From assembly GCF_020892095.1 (NCBI RefSeq), contig NZ_AP024845.1:2542001-2606000 (forward strand): 64,000 bases of DNA, in the 5' to 3' direction. Each line of letters opens with the position of its first letter. Within the stretch, counting starts at the first letter, position 1. The translations under genes were made by a program, and so were the position numbers. Below, piece by piece: positions 16,475 through 22,530 of the stretch. Under the pieces are notes generated by a model, which ran no database searches, was not told the origin of the DNA, and saw nothing but the letters and a program-made list of their open reading frames with translations. The DNA comes from Claveliimonas bilis (GTDB taxonomy: Bacteria > Bacillota > Clostridia > Lachnospirales > Lachnospiraceae).

Positions 16475-17692
16475 TTATTCTTCAGAAATCATGTCATAAA
16501 AAACATCCTCGGATATAATTTCAATATCATTGCCAGCCAGCTTTAAGGCTTCCGCTTTCTTTTGTTTGGAACTCTTCCCATCTTTTATCAGAGGGCAGTA
16601 GTCATTATTGCCCAGAATTAAAAAGTTGGTCTTTTTTGTCACAGAATTTCCTACCTGTCCACCGAGGTCTACTACTATTTGCATGGCATCTTTCCGCTGC
16701 ATTTTTTCAAGGGTACCAGTAAACACACACAATTTTCCATACAAAGGATGTGTTTCATCAAATTCAGTCCGGGTGGTTACAATATCCTTTGCTGATAGAG
16801 AAGGATGTGACTTATTTGTTTTAGGAACCGGAATCCCTAACATTTTACACCAGTCCTTTTCTGAAAGGATTATCAGAGTACCTGCATCTGTAAGTCTATT
16901 TGCTTTTTCAAACTTTTCGCTGATCTCTCCTCTCTTGTATCTTTGGTATGTATAATTACTAAAAATAATGTAGTCGCATGAACTATAAAATATATCACTC
17001 ATGGATGCCTGGCATTTGGAAGATACCTCTTTCATAAAAGCATATGAGTATAACTGTGGCAGCCCTTTCACGGCGATCCGCTTATTGTAAAAAGGATTTG
17101 ATTCATCAAATACTAAGGTCTCCAGTAAGGATTGTTCCACATCAGTAGGTTTTAGGGAAGCTTCCTGCAGCTTCTGATAAAGGTGATACGTAGTTTCGCA
17201 GTCATCCAGTGCCCTGTGAGAATTATCAACAGGGATATCAAGGAAACGTGCCAGTTCAGTCAGTTTGTAGGAGGGAGCAGACCGAAAATATTTTTTGCTT
17301 AATTTCATAGTATCTACAAAGTTGTTCTCTAAATACTTATTAAGGTATTGCTTCATGGCATCATATAGGAAATTGATATCAAAATGGACATTGTGGCCGA
17401 CCAGAATGGAGTCCCCTATAAAATCAAAAAAGTCAGATAATGCGTGTTCTGGCTCCGGAGCAGATATCAAGTCTTGATTCGCAATTCCGGTAAGATCTGT
17501 TATAAATGAATCTATCTGAACACCAGGGTTTACCAAAGTTGAAAAAGTATCTGATATACTTCCATCTACAATTTTGATAGCACCTATTTCAATAATGTGA
17601 TCACGTGCCGGATCCAAACCAGTGGTTTCTATATCAACCACTGCATAATACTCTGGAAAATCCAGTAAAGAACGTCCTTTATATTCTCTCAT
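16475..17692 (-). CDS. DEDDh 3'-5' exonuclease with C-terminal BRCT domain
   Basis: 405 residues, AAGGAG site before ATG 17692. The N-terminal DnaQ-like exonuclease (about 14-180) has the ExoI motif YAVVDIETTG, ExoII LVGHNVHFDINFL and ExoIII SHRALDDCETTYHL, giving the D-E-D-H-D set. The middle part is unassigned. The C-terminal 90 residues form a BRCT domain (LCVFTGTLEKMQRKDA; GGQVGNSVTKKTNFLILG) like that of NAD-dependent ligase. It is a cytosolic DNA-processing enzyme carried in the lysogeny arm, beside the repressor. Exonuclease-BRCT fusions occur in Firmicutes and their phages; a role in repair or in degrading competing DNA is a guess. Confidence 0.88.
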   Translation of the reverse strand: MREYKGRSLLDFPEYYAVVDIETTGLDPARDHIIEIGAIKIVDGSISDTFSTLVNPGVQIDSFITDLTGIANQDLISAPEPEHALSDFFDFIGDSILVGHNVHFDINFLYDAMKQYLNKYLENNFVDTMKLSKKYFRSAPSYKLTELARFLDIPVDNSHRALDDCETTYHLYQKLQEASLKPTDVEQSLLETLVFDESNPFYNKRIAVKGLPQLYSYAFMKEVSSKCQASMSDIFYSSCDYIIFSNYTYQRYKRGEISEKFEKANRLTDAGTLIILSEKDWCKMLGIPVPKTNKSHPSLSAKDIVTTRTEFDETHPLYGKLCVFTGTLEKMQRKDAMQIVVDLGGQVGNSVTKKTNFLILGNNDYCPLIKDGKSSKQKKAEALKLAGNDIEIISEDVFYDMISEE

Positions 17693-17753
17693 TGTTATCT
17701 CCTTTTTGTATTAGCAAAGTTTACATATAAAATATTTTTGTCCTTATAGTATT

Positions 17754-18116
17754 TTATGCCATTTTTGCTGGCTCCCCTTTTGTTGCAGCATCATCAATGG
17801 AAAGAGCACGTAGCACCATTGCCTTTGTTATATCGTCTGCCTTGCGATATTCTATTATAATTCGTTCTTCTATCTGATTCATGGTGATGGATGGATTAGG
17901 GTGCGTAGAAGATGTGCCATCCCATCCCATTAAATATGAGGGGCGACAGTCCAAAACCTGAGCCATTTTTTCTATGGTAGATCTCTTTATGTTTTCAACT
18001 CGTCCGTTTTCATATTTCGCTATAGCAGATTTTTGGAGATTTAATTTTGAAGCAAGCTCTTCCTGAGTGTATCCCATGGCGATGCGGCGTTCTTTTATTC
18101 TTTTTGACATACACAT
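17754..18116 (-). CDS. XRE-family repressor, CI-like
   Basis: 120 residues from ATG 18116, fixed by GAGGTG 7 bases upstream; the 228-codon frame reading on to 18440 runs through the switch region and is not used. The HTH_XRE domain covers residues 5-60 (KERRIAMGYTQEELASKLN; SAIAKYENGR). The short C-terminal part (IEERIIIEYRKADDITKAMVLRALSI) is the kind found in small Firmicutes phage repressors that lack a LexA-like peptidase. It is divergent from the Cro-like gene, with GTGTCTT operators between. It should hold lysogeny; how it is induced without self-cleavage is unknown. Confidence 0.88.
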   Translation of the reverse strand: MCMSKRIKERRIAMGYTQEELASKLNLQKSAIAKYENGRVENIKRSTIEKMAQVLDCRPSYLMGWDGTSSTHPNPSITMNQIEERIIIEYRKADDITKAMVLRALSIDDAATKGEPAKMA

Positions 18117-18136
18117 ATGACTACACCTCGCTTTCA

Positions 18137-18173
18137 GTGTCTTAATATTACTACACATCATGGAATAATGCAA
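18137..18173 (-). promoter_or_regulatory. repressor promoter with half-operator
   Basis: On the minus strand: TTGCAT (18173-18168), 17-base spacer, TAATAT (18150-18145). The -10 box lies within GTGTCTTAATATTAC (18137-18151), which carries one GTGTCTT operator half, suggesting self-control of the repressor. Confidence 0.6.
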
Positions 18174-18188
18174 GAAAAATAAGAAAAA

Positions 18189-18205
18189 GTGTCTTAAAAA
18201 GACAA
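18189..18205. promoter_or_regulatory. repressor operator O1
   Basis: GTGTCTTAAAAAGACAA: TGTCTT-AAA-AAGACA is a perfect 6-3-6 palindrome. It lies just upstream of the -35 box of the early promoter. Confidence 0.75.
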
Positions 18206-18213
18206 CAAAACTG

Positions 18214-18242
18214 TTGACAGTGCGAGAATGAAGTGCTACTGT
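18214..18242 (+). promoter_or_regulatory. early (lytic) promoter
   Basis: TTGACA (18214-18219), 17-base spacer, TACTGT (18237-18242). It is bracketed by operators O1 and O2, so bound repressor would block it. Confidence 0.7.
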
Positions 18243-18246
18243 ATAA

Positions 18247-18263
18247 GTGTCTTGACAAGACGC
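18247..18263. promoter_or_regulatory. repressor operator O2
   Basis: GTGTCTTGACAAGACGC keeps the GTGTCTT-N3-AAGACNC pattern and covers the expected start point of the early transcript. Confidence 0.75.
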
Positions 18264-18285
18264 AAATAGAAAAGAGGTGAAATTT

Positions 18286-18504
18286 ATGAACAAAAAACTT
18301 TTGGAAGCCAAAATGAAGTTACACGGAGATATTGGAAAAACCCTTGCTATGCATATAGGAATTGCAAGAACTACGCTCTCGAATAAAATGAATGAAACGA
18401 ATGGAGCAGAATTTACACAGAGAGAAATTTCAAAAATCAAAGAGAGATATAGTTTGACTGCAGAGGAGGTAGATGAAATTTTTTTTGCCTCAAAAGTGTC
18501 TTAA
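18286..18504 (+). CDS. Cro-like HTH protein (DUF739-like)
   Basis: 72 residues from ATG 18286; the AGAGGTG at 18272 is its ribosome site, so the GTG at 18277 (inside that site) is rejected. MNKKLLEAKMKLHGDIGKTL with a helix-turn-helix of the IGIARTTLSNKMN type resembles DUF739, a Cro-like family in Firmicutes phages. It is the first gene of the early operon, opposite the CI-like repressor. It probably antagonises the repressor at the shared operators. Its stop codon lies inside operator O3. Confidence 0.75.
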   Translation: MNKKLLEAKMKLHGDIGKTLAMHIGIARTTLSNKMNETNGAEFTQREISKIKERYSLTAEEVDEIFFASKVS

Positions 18505-18512
18505 TAAGACAC
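18496..18512. promoter_or_regulatory. repressor operator O3
   Basis: GTGTCTTAATAAGACAC is a perfect 17-base palindrome (7-3-7), the best of the set. It overlaps the stop codon of the Cro-like gene and lies 45 bases before the next start. Confidence 0.75.
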
Positions 18513-18556
18513 AAATAGCTTTTATATTTTCAAGTTTAATAAAGAAGGAGGCACCT

Positions 18557-18787
18557 ATGAAGAGAATATCAAAGAGGATTAGATCTGCAGCGGGAAAAGT
18601 AATGAGTTCCAAAGACGGATATGAGGTCAGAGATGCCATAGCATCCGCCCTGGTGGATGTAGCGGACGCTATGGAAGATTATGAAAGACCTAAGTTGATG
18701 ATGCGCCGGATCTGTATCATGTGCACGCTGATCAGCGTATGTATATCAGCGGCGGCAACATGCTTGTTTATTTATTTACTGAAGTAA
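18557..18787 (+). CDS. small early membrane protein
   Basis: 76 residues from ATG 18557, set by AAGGAGG; the upstream frame to 18473 crosses operator O3 and is not used. A basic N-terminus (MKRISKRIRS) and an amphipathic middle precede one C-terminal membrane helix (IMCTLISVCISAAATCLFIY). No family is recognised. It lies directly behind operator O3, so it could be kept silent in the lysogen. Confidence 0.6.
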   Translation: MKRISKRIRSAAGKVMSSKDGYEVRDAIASALVDVADAMEDYERPKLMMRRICIMCTLISVCISAAATCLFIYLLK

Positions 18788-18807
18788 GTTTCGGAAAGGA
18801 GGTACCT

Positions 18808-19167
18808 ATGGTCCAGGATCTGAAAGAATTTGCTCCCTGCGGAATGAGAATACATTACACAGTGGATAGCGAGACGGATTTTATAACCTACACAGACATC
18901 AATGACAGAGGCAAAAACAGACGTTGCGAGGCCTGCGAGAGATGCAGCTGGAGCGCCATCTGCCAGCCGACAGAATGTAATTATATGGCGATCATCCAGG
19001 AGCACCTGGGGAGAGCAGTGAACCCGCTGGATGTGATCACACAGATCTATGAGCAAGCGGCAGCAGGATATGAGTCGGAGACCATCCACGGGCCGGACGG
19101 CGTGATCAGCGTAAGAGTCAGAAAAGAGCCATACAGATGGAAGGACGGAGGAGAAAAGCATGAATGA
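18808..19167 (+). CDS. early protein with cysteine cluster, unknown function
   Basis: 119 residues from ATG 18808, chosen by the AAAGGAGG site. Six cysteines, including CEACERC and a later C-x5-C, suggest a small metal-binding knuckle. The C-terminal half is helical (NPLDVITQIYEQAAAG). No known family is recognised. It overlaps the next gene by 8 bases. Confidence 0.6.
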   Translation: MVQDLKEFAPCGMRIHYTVDSETDFITYTDINDRGKNRRCEACERCSWSAICQPTECNYMAIIQEHLGRAVNPLDVITQIYEQAAAGYESETIHGPDGVISVRVRKEPYRWKDGGEKHE

Positions 19168-19390
19168 AATTATGGAATTACTGGAGCAGGGCCAGACGGT
19201 AGTGGCAAAGATGGGCGAGAAAGCGGATCCGGAGGAACTGGCTGCGGCGGTCCTACACTACTGCGAGGCGGCGGGATACACCATCAGCGAAGTGGATGTT
19301 GTGATGCTGGCACTCTATAGAGAATCAACAGAGGCATCAAAAGAGTGCCAGCGAAACACAAAATTTACTTTAGTTGGCGATAAGCGGTAA
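19160..19390 (+). CDS. small early protein, unknown function
   Basis: 76 residues, ATG 19160 with a GGAGG site. Acidic and helical (MNEIMELLEQGQTVVAKMGE). It overlaps the preceding gene, and its 3' end overlaps the end of a convergent minus-strand gene by 26 bases. No family is recognised. Confidence 0.55.
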   Translation: MNEIMELLEQGQTVVAKMGEKADPEELAAAVLHYCEAAGYTISEVDVVMLALYRESTEASKECQRNTKFTLVGDKR

Positions 19391-19550
19391 CGATCTCACC
19401 TGATAGACGCTCATTAAATTCTTGAGAATGCAGAGCATTTTCAAGAACATCAGTCATCAGCTCTGTAAACTCATCAGGAGTCAGATCAGAAACACGCTGG
19501 AATGGATGCTCTTTCACAGCATCCTTCACGACATCTCTAAGAAACTTCAT
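19365..19550 (-). CDS. small antisense-oriented protein in the early region
   Basis: 61 residues from ATG 19550 on the minus strand, with an AAAGGAG site. The sequence (MKFLRDVVKDAVKEHPFQRV... ending VTAYRQLK) is ordinary and helical, and no larger gene covers it on the plus strand. It is the only minus-strand gene between the switch and attR. No family recognised; a moron or regulator read during lysogeny is possible. Confidence 0.55.
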   Translation of the reverse strand: MKFLRDVVKDAVKEHPFQRVSDLTPDEFTELMTDVLENALHSQEFNERLSGEIVTAYRQLK

Positions 19551-19641
19551 ACAATGCTCCTTTCCTATGTACTCAGCTCCGGCCAGGGAGCCTGCAAGTA
19601 AAGTATAGGAGCATAAGCGGGGAATGACAAGGGAGGACAAA

Positions 19642-19815
19642 GTGAACACCACAACAGAATTGATACGGAAACGGAACCGGGAGCTGGATCTGGCTCATTA
19701 CGCACTCACAGCAGAGAGCCGGAAAAAGCACCGGGAGGAAGTAAACAGATTGAACAGAGAGATCAGGCGCCGGGTACGGCAGGAGGTAGGAAATGGAGGT
19801 CAGAGGGAATTTTGA
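19642..19815 (+). CDS. small basic protein, unknown function
   Basis: 57 residues from GTG 19642, preferred because GGGAGG lies 6 bases before it; ATG 19624 is the alternative (63 residues). Highly charged and helical (RKKHREEVNRLNREIRRRVR), perhaps a coiled coil or nucleic-acid binder. It overlaps the next gene by 23 bases. Confidence 0.5.
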   Translation: MNTTTELIRKRNRELDLAHYALTAESRKKHREEVNRLNREIRRRVRQEVGNGGQREF

Positions 19816-19939
19816 TGTTAAGAGATTTTATGAGGTGCTGGCAGGGATCCTGTCAGAGAAGTATAAGGCAAAAATCACAGCGGATATCCAGGAGGTGCCG
19901 GTACTGGTGGCACAGCCGGCCGGTCAGAAAATGGCGTAG
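19793..19939 (+). CDS. 48-residue protein, unknown function
   Basis: ATG 19793 has a perfect AGGAGG at 19781-19786. The product (MEVRGNFDVKRFYEVLAGIL... to QPAGQKMA) has a sensible alpha/beta make-up with a KITADIQEVPV strand. It overlaps the following membrane-protein frame in another phase. No family recognised. Confidence 0.6.
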   Translation: MEVRGNFDVKRFYEVLAGILSEKYKAKITADIQEVPVLVAQPAGQKMA

Positions 19940-20153
19940 GCGGATCCACAACGGGATCCTAAAGACCATCACAGCGGTGGCGGCCCTGGCGTATGTTGGA
20001 GCAGTATGCGGCATAGACAGCCCGGATGGGAGGATCAGTATTCCCACATGCCTGATCATCTGCGCCATAAGCGGGATGTGGCTAGTGCTCTTCTCCATAG
20101 CAAATAACTGGTTTGAAGAGGACGGAGAGGAGGATGAGCCGTGGAATATGTAG
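19812..20153 (+). CDS. small membrane protein, start uncertain
   Basis: The C-terminal half is credible: two membrane helices (ILKTITAVAALAYVGAVCGI and IPTCLIICAISGMWLVLFSI) and an acidic tail. The first 40 codons lie in an alternate frame over the 48-residue gene at 19793 and look like out-of-phase translation (rich in R, C, W). The true start is therefore probably further in, near 19930-19990, with a non-ATG codon. No family recognised. Confidence 0.45.
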   Translation: MMLRDFMRCWQGSCQRSIRQKSQRISRRCRYWWHSRPVRKWRRRIHNGILKTITAVAALAYVGAVCGIDSPDGRISIPTCLIICAISGMWLVLFSIANNWFEEDGEEDEPWNM

Positions 20154-20239
20154 CAGCATTTCTGGGAGGCGCCCTGTTCGGAGCCTTTGCGGTTATCTTA
20201 TGGGCGCTTATAGCGGCCAACAGAAAAGATGATGAATGA
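20141..20239 (+). CDS. DUF3789-like 32-residue membrane peptide
   Basis: GTG 20141 follows GGAGAGGAGG and overlaps the preceding gene. The peptide is one membrane helix with a short basic-acidic tail (MEYVAAFLGGALFGAFAVIL... ANRKDDE). Length and pattern fit DUF3789, tiny membrane proteins common in Clostridia phages and plasmids. The function is not known. Confidence 0.6.
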   Translation: MEYVAAFLGGALFGAFAVILWALIAANRKDDE

Positions 20240-20476
20240 AAATTGCGCTCTCTGCACCGGGCAGCCAGGGCCGGTCCGACTCCGGCAGAGCGTGTTATAG
20301 CAGGGTGGCTCCCTGCATAGGTGCGGCAGCAGGTCAAGAGCTGTCTCATGGGTACCATGCAAAAATGACGGTGGTCACGCCGACCAGAGAGCGTGTGGTA
20401 GGTCAACAGGTTTTCGGAGTCTTTTTAATGCGAAAAGACCAACAGGGTACACAAGCCAGAAAAAGGAGGCGGTCAC
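20240..20476 (+). ncRNA. non-coding gap with hairpins, possible structured RNA
   Basis: This is the largest gap in a tightly packed region. Hairpins GCCGG-N7-CCGGC (20270-20286) and GCAGGG-TGGCT-CCCTGC (20300-20316) are visible. The open frames across it have unlikely compositions and no ribosome sites. It could be a phage small RNA, a leader for the next gene, or part of the origin. No known RNA family is recognised. Confidence 0.35.
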
Positions 20477-20683
20477 ATGATAAGGGCACCGCCGGAGGTG
20501 GATATGAGAAGCAGGGAGATAGGGGAGAACCCGATCAAGATCATAAGGTGGAGCGCAAATGTAACGCTGCCATCCGGGAATAGAGCAAATATGTATTGCA
20601 CGAGCGGATCCATGGAGGAGGTCATGGAGTTCGCCAAGAAGATCGCAGAGGAGAACGGAGTGACCGTTGAGGCTGTGGTCTGA
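20477..20683 (+). CDS. small early protein, unknown function
   Basis: 68 residues, ATG 20477 with AAAAAGGAGG. The C-terminal part (MEEVMEFAKKIAEENGVTVEAVV) looks like a helix and strand of a small alpha/beta fold; the N-terminal part has IKIIRWSANVTLPSGN. No family recognised. It lies before the hairpin region preceding the Rep-like gene. Confidence 0.5.
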   Translation: MIRAPPEVDMRSREIGENPIKIIRWSANVTLPSGNRANMYCTSGSMEEVMEFAKKIAEENGVTVEAVV

Positions 20684-20691
20684 ACATGAAA

Positions 20692-20820
20692 AAAGCTGGC
20701 GTCTGCAAACGCCAGCAGGCCCGGTGGGCTATGGAAAAACTTCCTGGAACCATAGTATCACTACGGCCTTATAAAGTCAAGGAAAACGGGGGCTTTTGCC
20801 TGCCGTTTTGGACTTGATAA
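20692..20820 (+). other. hairpin cluster upstream of Rep-like gene (origin candidate)
   Basis: A perfect GCTGGCGT/ACGCCAGC stem (about 20697-20718) is followed by a long hairpin of about 20777-20818: TCAAG and AAAACGG pair with CCGTTTT and CTTGA around a GGC-TTTT-GCC top. There is no ORF. HUH endonucleases commonly nick at a hairpin near their own gene, which makes this a candidate origin. It could instead be a terminator-like leader. Confidence 0.4.
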
Positions 20821-20845
20821 AGCTATTAAAGATAGGACAGATACT

Positions 20846-21604
20846 ATGGCAATAAAGAGGAAAACATATAGGTTCCGGAGGGGAGCCATCATTGATGTGG
20901 AGGAGTTCCATGATGGGAGGTATGGCGCCCCGGGAGTAAAGAGGAACAAGAGGGCAAAACCCACAGAGGAGCAGATGCGGGCCGTAAATGCCAGGAACAA
21001 GGCCAGGAGATGCCGGCACCGGTTACTGGAGTATTTCAAGCCGGGGGATATCTGGGCGACATGGACCTACAGTGTGCAGAACCGGCCGCCGGATATGGCA
21101 GCGGCTCTGAAAGATTTTCAAAAGGCCATGAGGTATGTACGGAAGGAATACAAGAAACGAGGGTATGAGGTGTTCTGGATCCGGAATATAGAGCAGGGCA
21201 CCAGGGGAGCCTGGCACATCCATCTGATCATCAACGAGATCGGGGACACGGCCAGCATCATCCAAAAAGCCTGGGAGAAGGGAGGCACCTGGTTCACGGA
21301 GATCCGGAAAAGCCAATACTATGACGAGGACTTTACAAAGCTGGCCAGCTACATCACGAAGGACCAGCACACGGTAGAGACTAAAAAGGACGGGACACCG
21401 GGAAAGCCCAGACTCCGGGAGGCCAATTATGGAACCAGCCGGAATATGCCTCTGCCGGAGCCAAAGAAGGACAAGCTGGTGCGGTGGAAACCGGAGCCGA
21501 AACCAAAGAAAGGATACTACATGGCCCACATCCATGAGGGCATCAACCCGGTTACGGGATTTAAGTACAGACGATACACCATGATCCGGTATAGGAGGAA
21601 ATAA
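20846..21604 (+). CDS. HUH-type replication initiator-like protein
   Basis: 252 residues. The HUH motif is WHIHLII (near residue 132; His-hydrophobic-His), preceded by a motif-1-like strand IWATWTYS and followed by LASYITKDQ near residue 172, the Tyr-x2-Lys catalytic motif of rolling-circle Rep proteins. The basic N- and C-termini suit DNA binding. It would nick and join single strands at an origin. Such Rep-like proteins occur in Clostridia temperate phages and integrative elements. The adjacent hairpins may be the target. No ATG ribosome site is strong, but the frame is unambiguous. Confidence 0.72.
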   Translation: MAIKRKTYRFRRGAIIDVEEFHDGRYGAPGVKRNKRAKPTEEQMRAVNARNKARRCRHRLLEYFKPGDIWATWTYSVQNRPPDMAAALKDFQKAMRYVRKEYKKRGYEVFWIRNIEQGTRGAWHIHLIINEIGDTASIIQKAWEKGGTWFTEIRKSQYYDEDFTKLASYITKDQHTVETKKDGTPGKPRLREANYGTSRNMPLPEPKKDKLVRWKPEPKPKKGYYMAHIHEGINPVTGFKYRRYTMIRYRRK

Positions 21605-21605
21605 A

Positions 21606-22043
21606 TTGTATCAGACAAAGATCTATATAACCACAGACAGCAGCTCTCCGAAAGCCACAGAGAAACATTACGGCTATGTGCTGGAGTGCATGGTGGGAGG
21701 AGAGGCGAAGACACGAGAGGGATTTGGAAAAGTAACGGGTACATATCATCAGGCGGTATTGACAGCACTGGCGGAGGCCCTGGGAAGGTTCAACCAGAGC
21801 TGTGAGGTCTGCATCTGCACAGAGGATGATTTTGTCCTCAATATGCTGGAGCGCAACCTGGCGATCTGGGCGGGAAACGAATTTCTGACCAGTAAGAAAA
21901 AGCCGGTGGCCAACCAGGAGGAGTGGATGAGGATATGGAGCCTGTCAAACAAGCATCTCATCCTGACGTCTCCCGGAAAGCATGAATATACCGGGTGGCT
22001 GCAGGGGGAAATAGAAAAACGAAAGGAGCAGGAGAATGTTTGA
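21606..22043 (+). CDS. RNase H-fold-like protein
   Basis: 145 residues from TTG 21606 (GGAGG at 21594; stop of the Rep gene one base before). The opening KIYITTDSS, the paired strands (GYVLECMVGG) and the helix VLTALAEALGRF recall RNase HI, but the four-acid set is incomplete: D in TTDSS and the ED of CTEDDF are clear, the rest uncertain. It may process primers or R-loops in phage replication. The fold call is inference from pattern. Confidence 0.5.
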   Translation: MYQTKIYITTDSSSPKATEKHYGYVLECMVGGEAKTREGFGKVTGTYHQAVLTALAEALGRFNQSCEVCICTEDDFVLNMLERNLAIWAGNEFLTSKKKPVANQEEWMRIWSLSNKHLILTSPGKHEYTGWLQGEIEKRKEQENV

Positions 22044-22530
22044 GAAGTTTGGAGAACTCAATTCTTTTGGAGAAATCAACGAGCTGGCAGAAAATCTGTT
22101 CAATGAGGGAGACACAGAGAGTCTGAAAGCAATGGCAAAGGAGAACGGGATACAGAATGAATTTATTCAGATGTACCTGCAGGGAGACATCCCGGTGCTC
22201 TGCGATCCGCTGACCGCAGCCATGGGAAAGATTGACGTGGAGGTAGCGGAGCTGAAACCACAGGAGATCATGGAGGACTGGGTGGAATATCTCAGAGGCC
22301 AGTGCATGGAAAACGAGATCCTGGCGTACCAGGTCCGAAAAAAAGGAAAGAGCCTGAAAGGCTGCATTGCTGCCCTACTGAAATGGTCATTTTCCAATCA
22401 GCAGCAGATTGACAAGGACATCATCAAGGCAGCAGGCGTCTCCGCCGGTAAAGTGACACTGGGGATCCCGGGCATGGCCAGGGCGAAAAAGATCATCACG
22501 GACTACTACATGGGAGGGGAGAAAGCATGA
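22036..22530 (+). CDS. PcfK/AcrIIA9-like protein
   Basis: 164 residues. The C-terminal half (YQVRKKGKSLKGCIAALLKW... then GIPGMARAKKIITDYYMGG) resembles PcfK, a small protein of conjugative and phage modules nearly always placed next to PcfJ, as here. The Cas9 inhibitor AcrIIA9 belongs to the PcfK-related group. The first 80 residues are acidic and unassigned. It overlaps the upstream gene by 8 bases and the PcfJ-like gene by 4, so the three are co-translated. An anti-CRISPR role is possible by family only. Confidence 0.5.
   Translation: MFEKFGELNSFGEINELAENLFNEGDTESLKAMAKENGIQNEFIQMYLQGDIPVLCDPLTAAMGKIDVEVAELKPQEIMEDWVEYLRGQCMENEILAYQVRKKGKSLKGCIAALLKWSFSNQQQIDKDIIKAAGVSAGKVTLGIPGMARAKKIITDYYMGGEKA

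Noticed and set aside
16309-16518. 69-codon frame with a hydrophobic stretch upstream of the integrase, possible toxin or holin-like peptide
   Set aside because: It has a GTG start without a ribosome site, and its second half runs antisense over the exonuclease end.
20236-20583. 115-codon plus-strand frame and a 116-codon minus-strand frame over the early gap
   Set aside because: Both have unlikely compositions and no ribosome sites, and they cross the well-started gene at 20477 or the ends of real genes.
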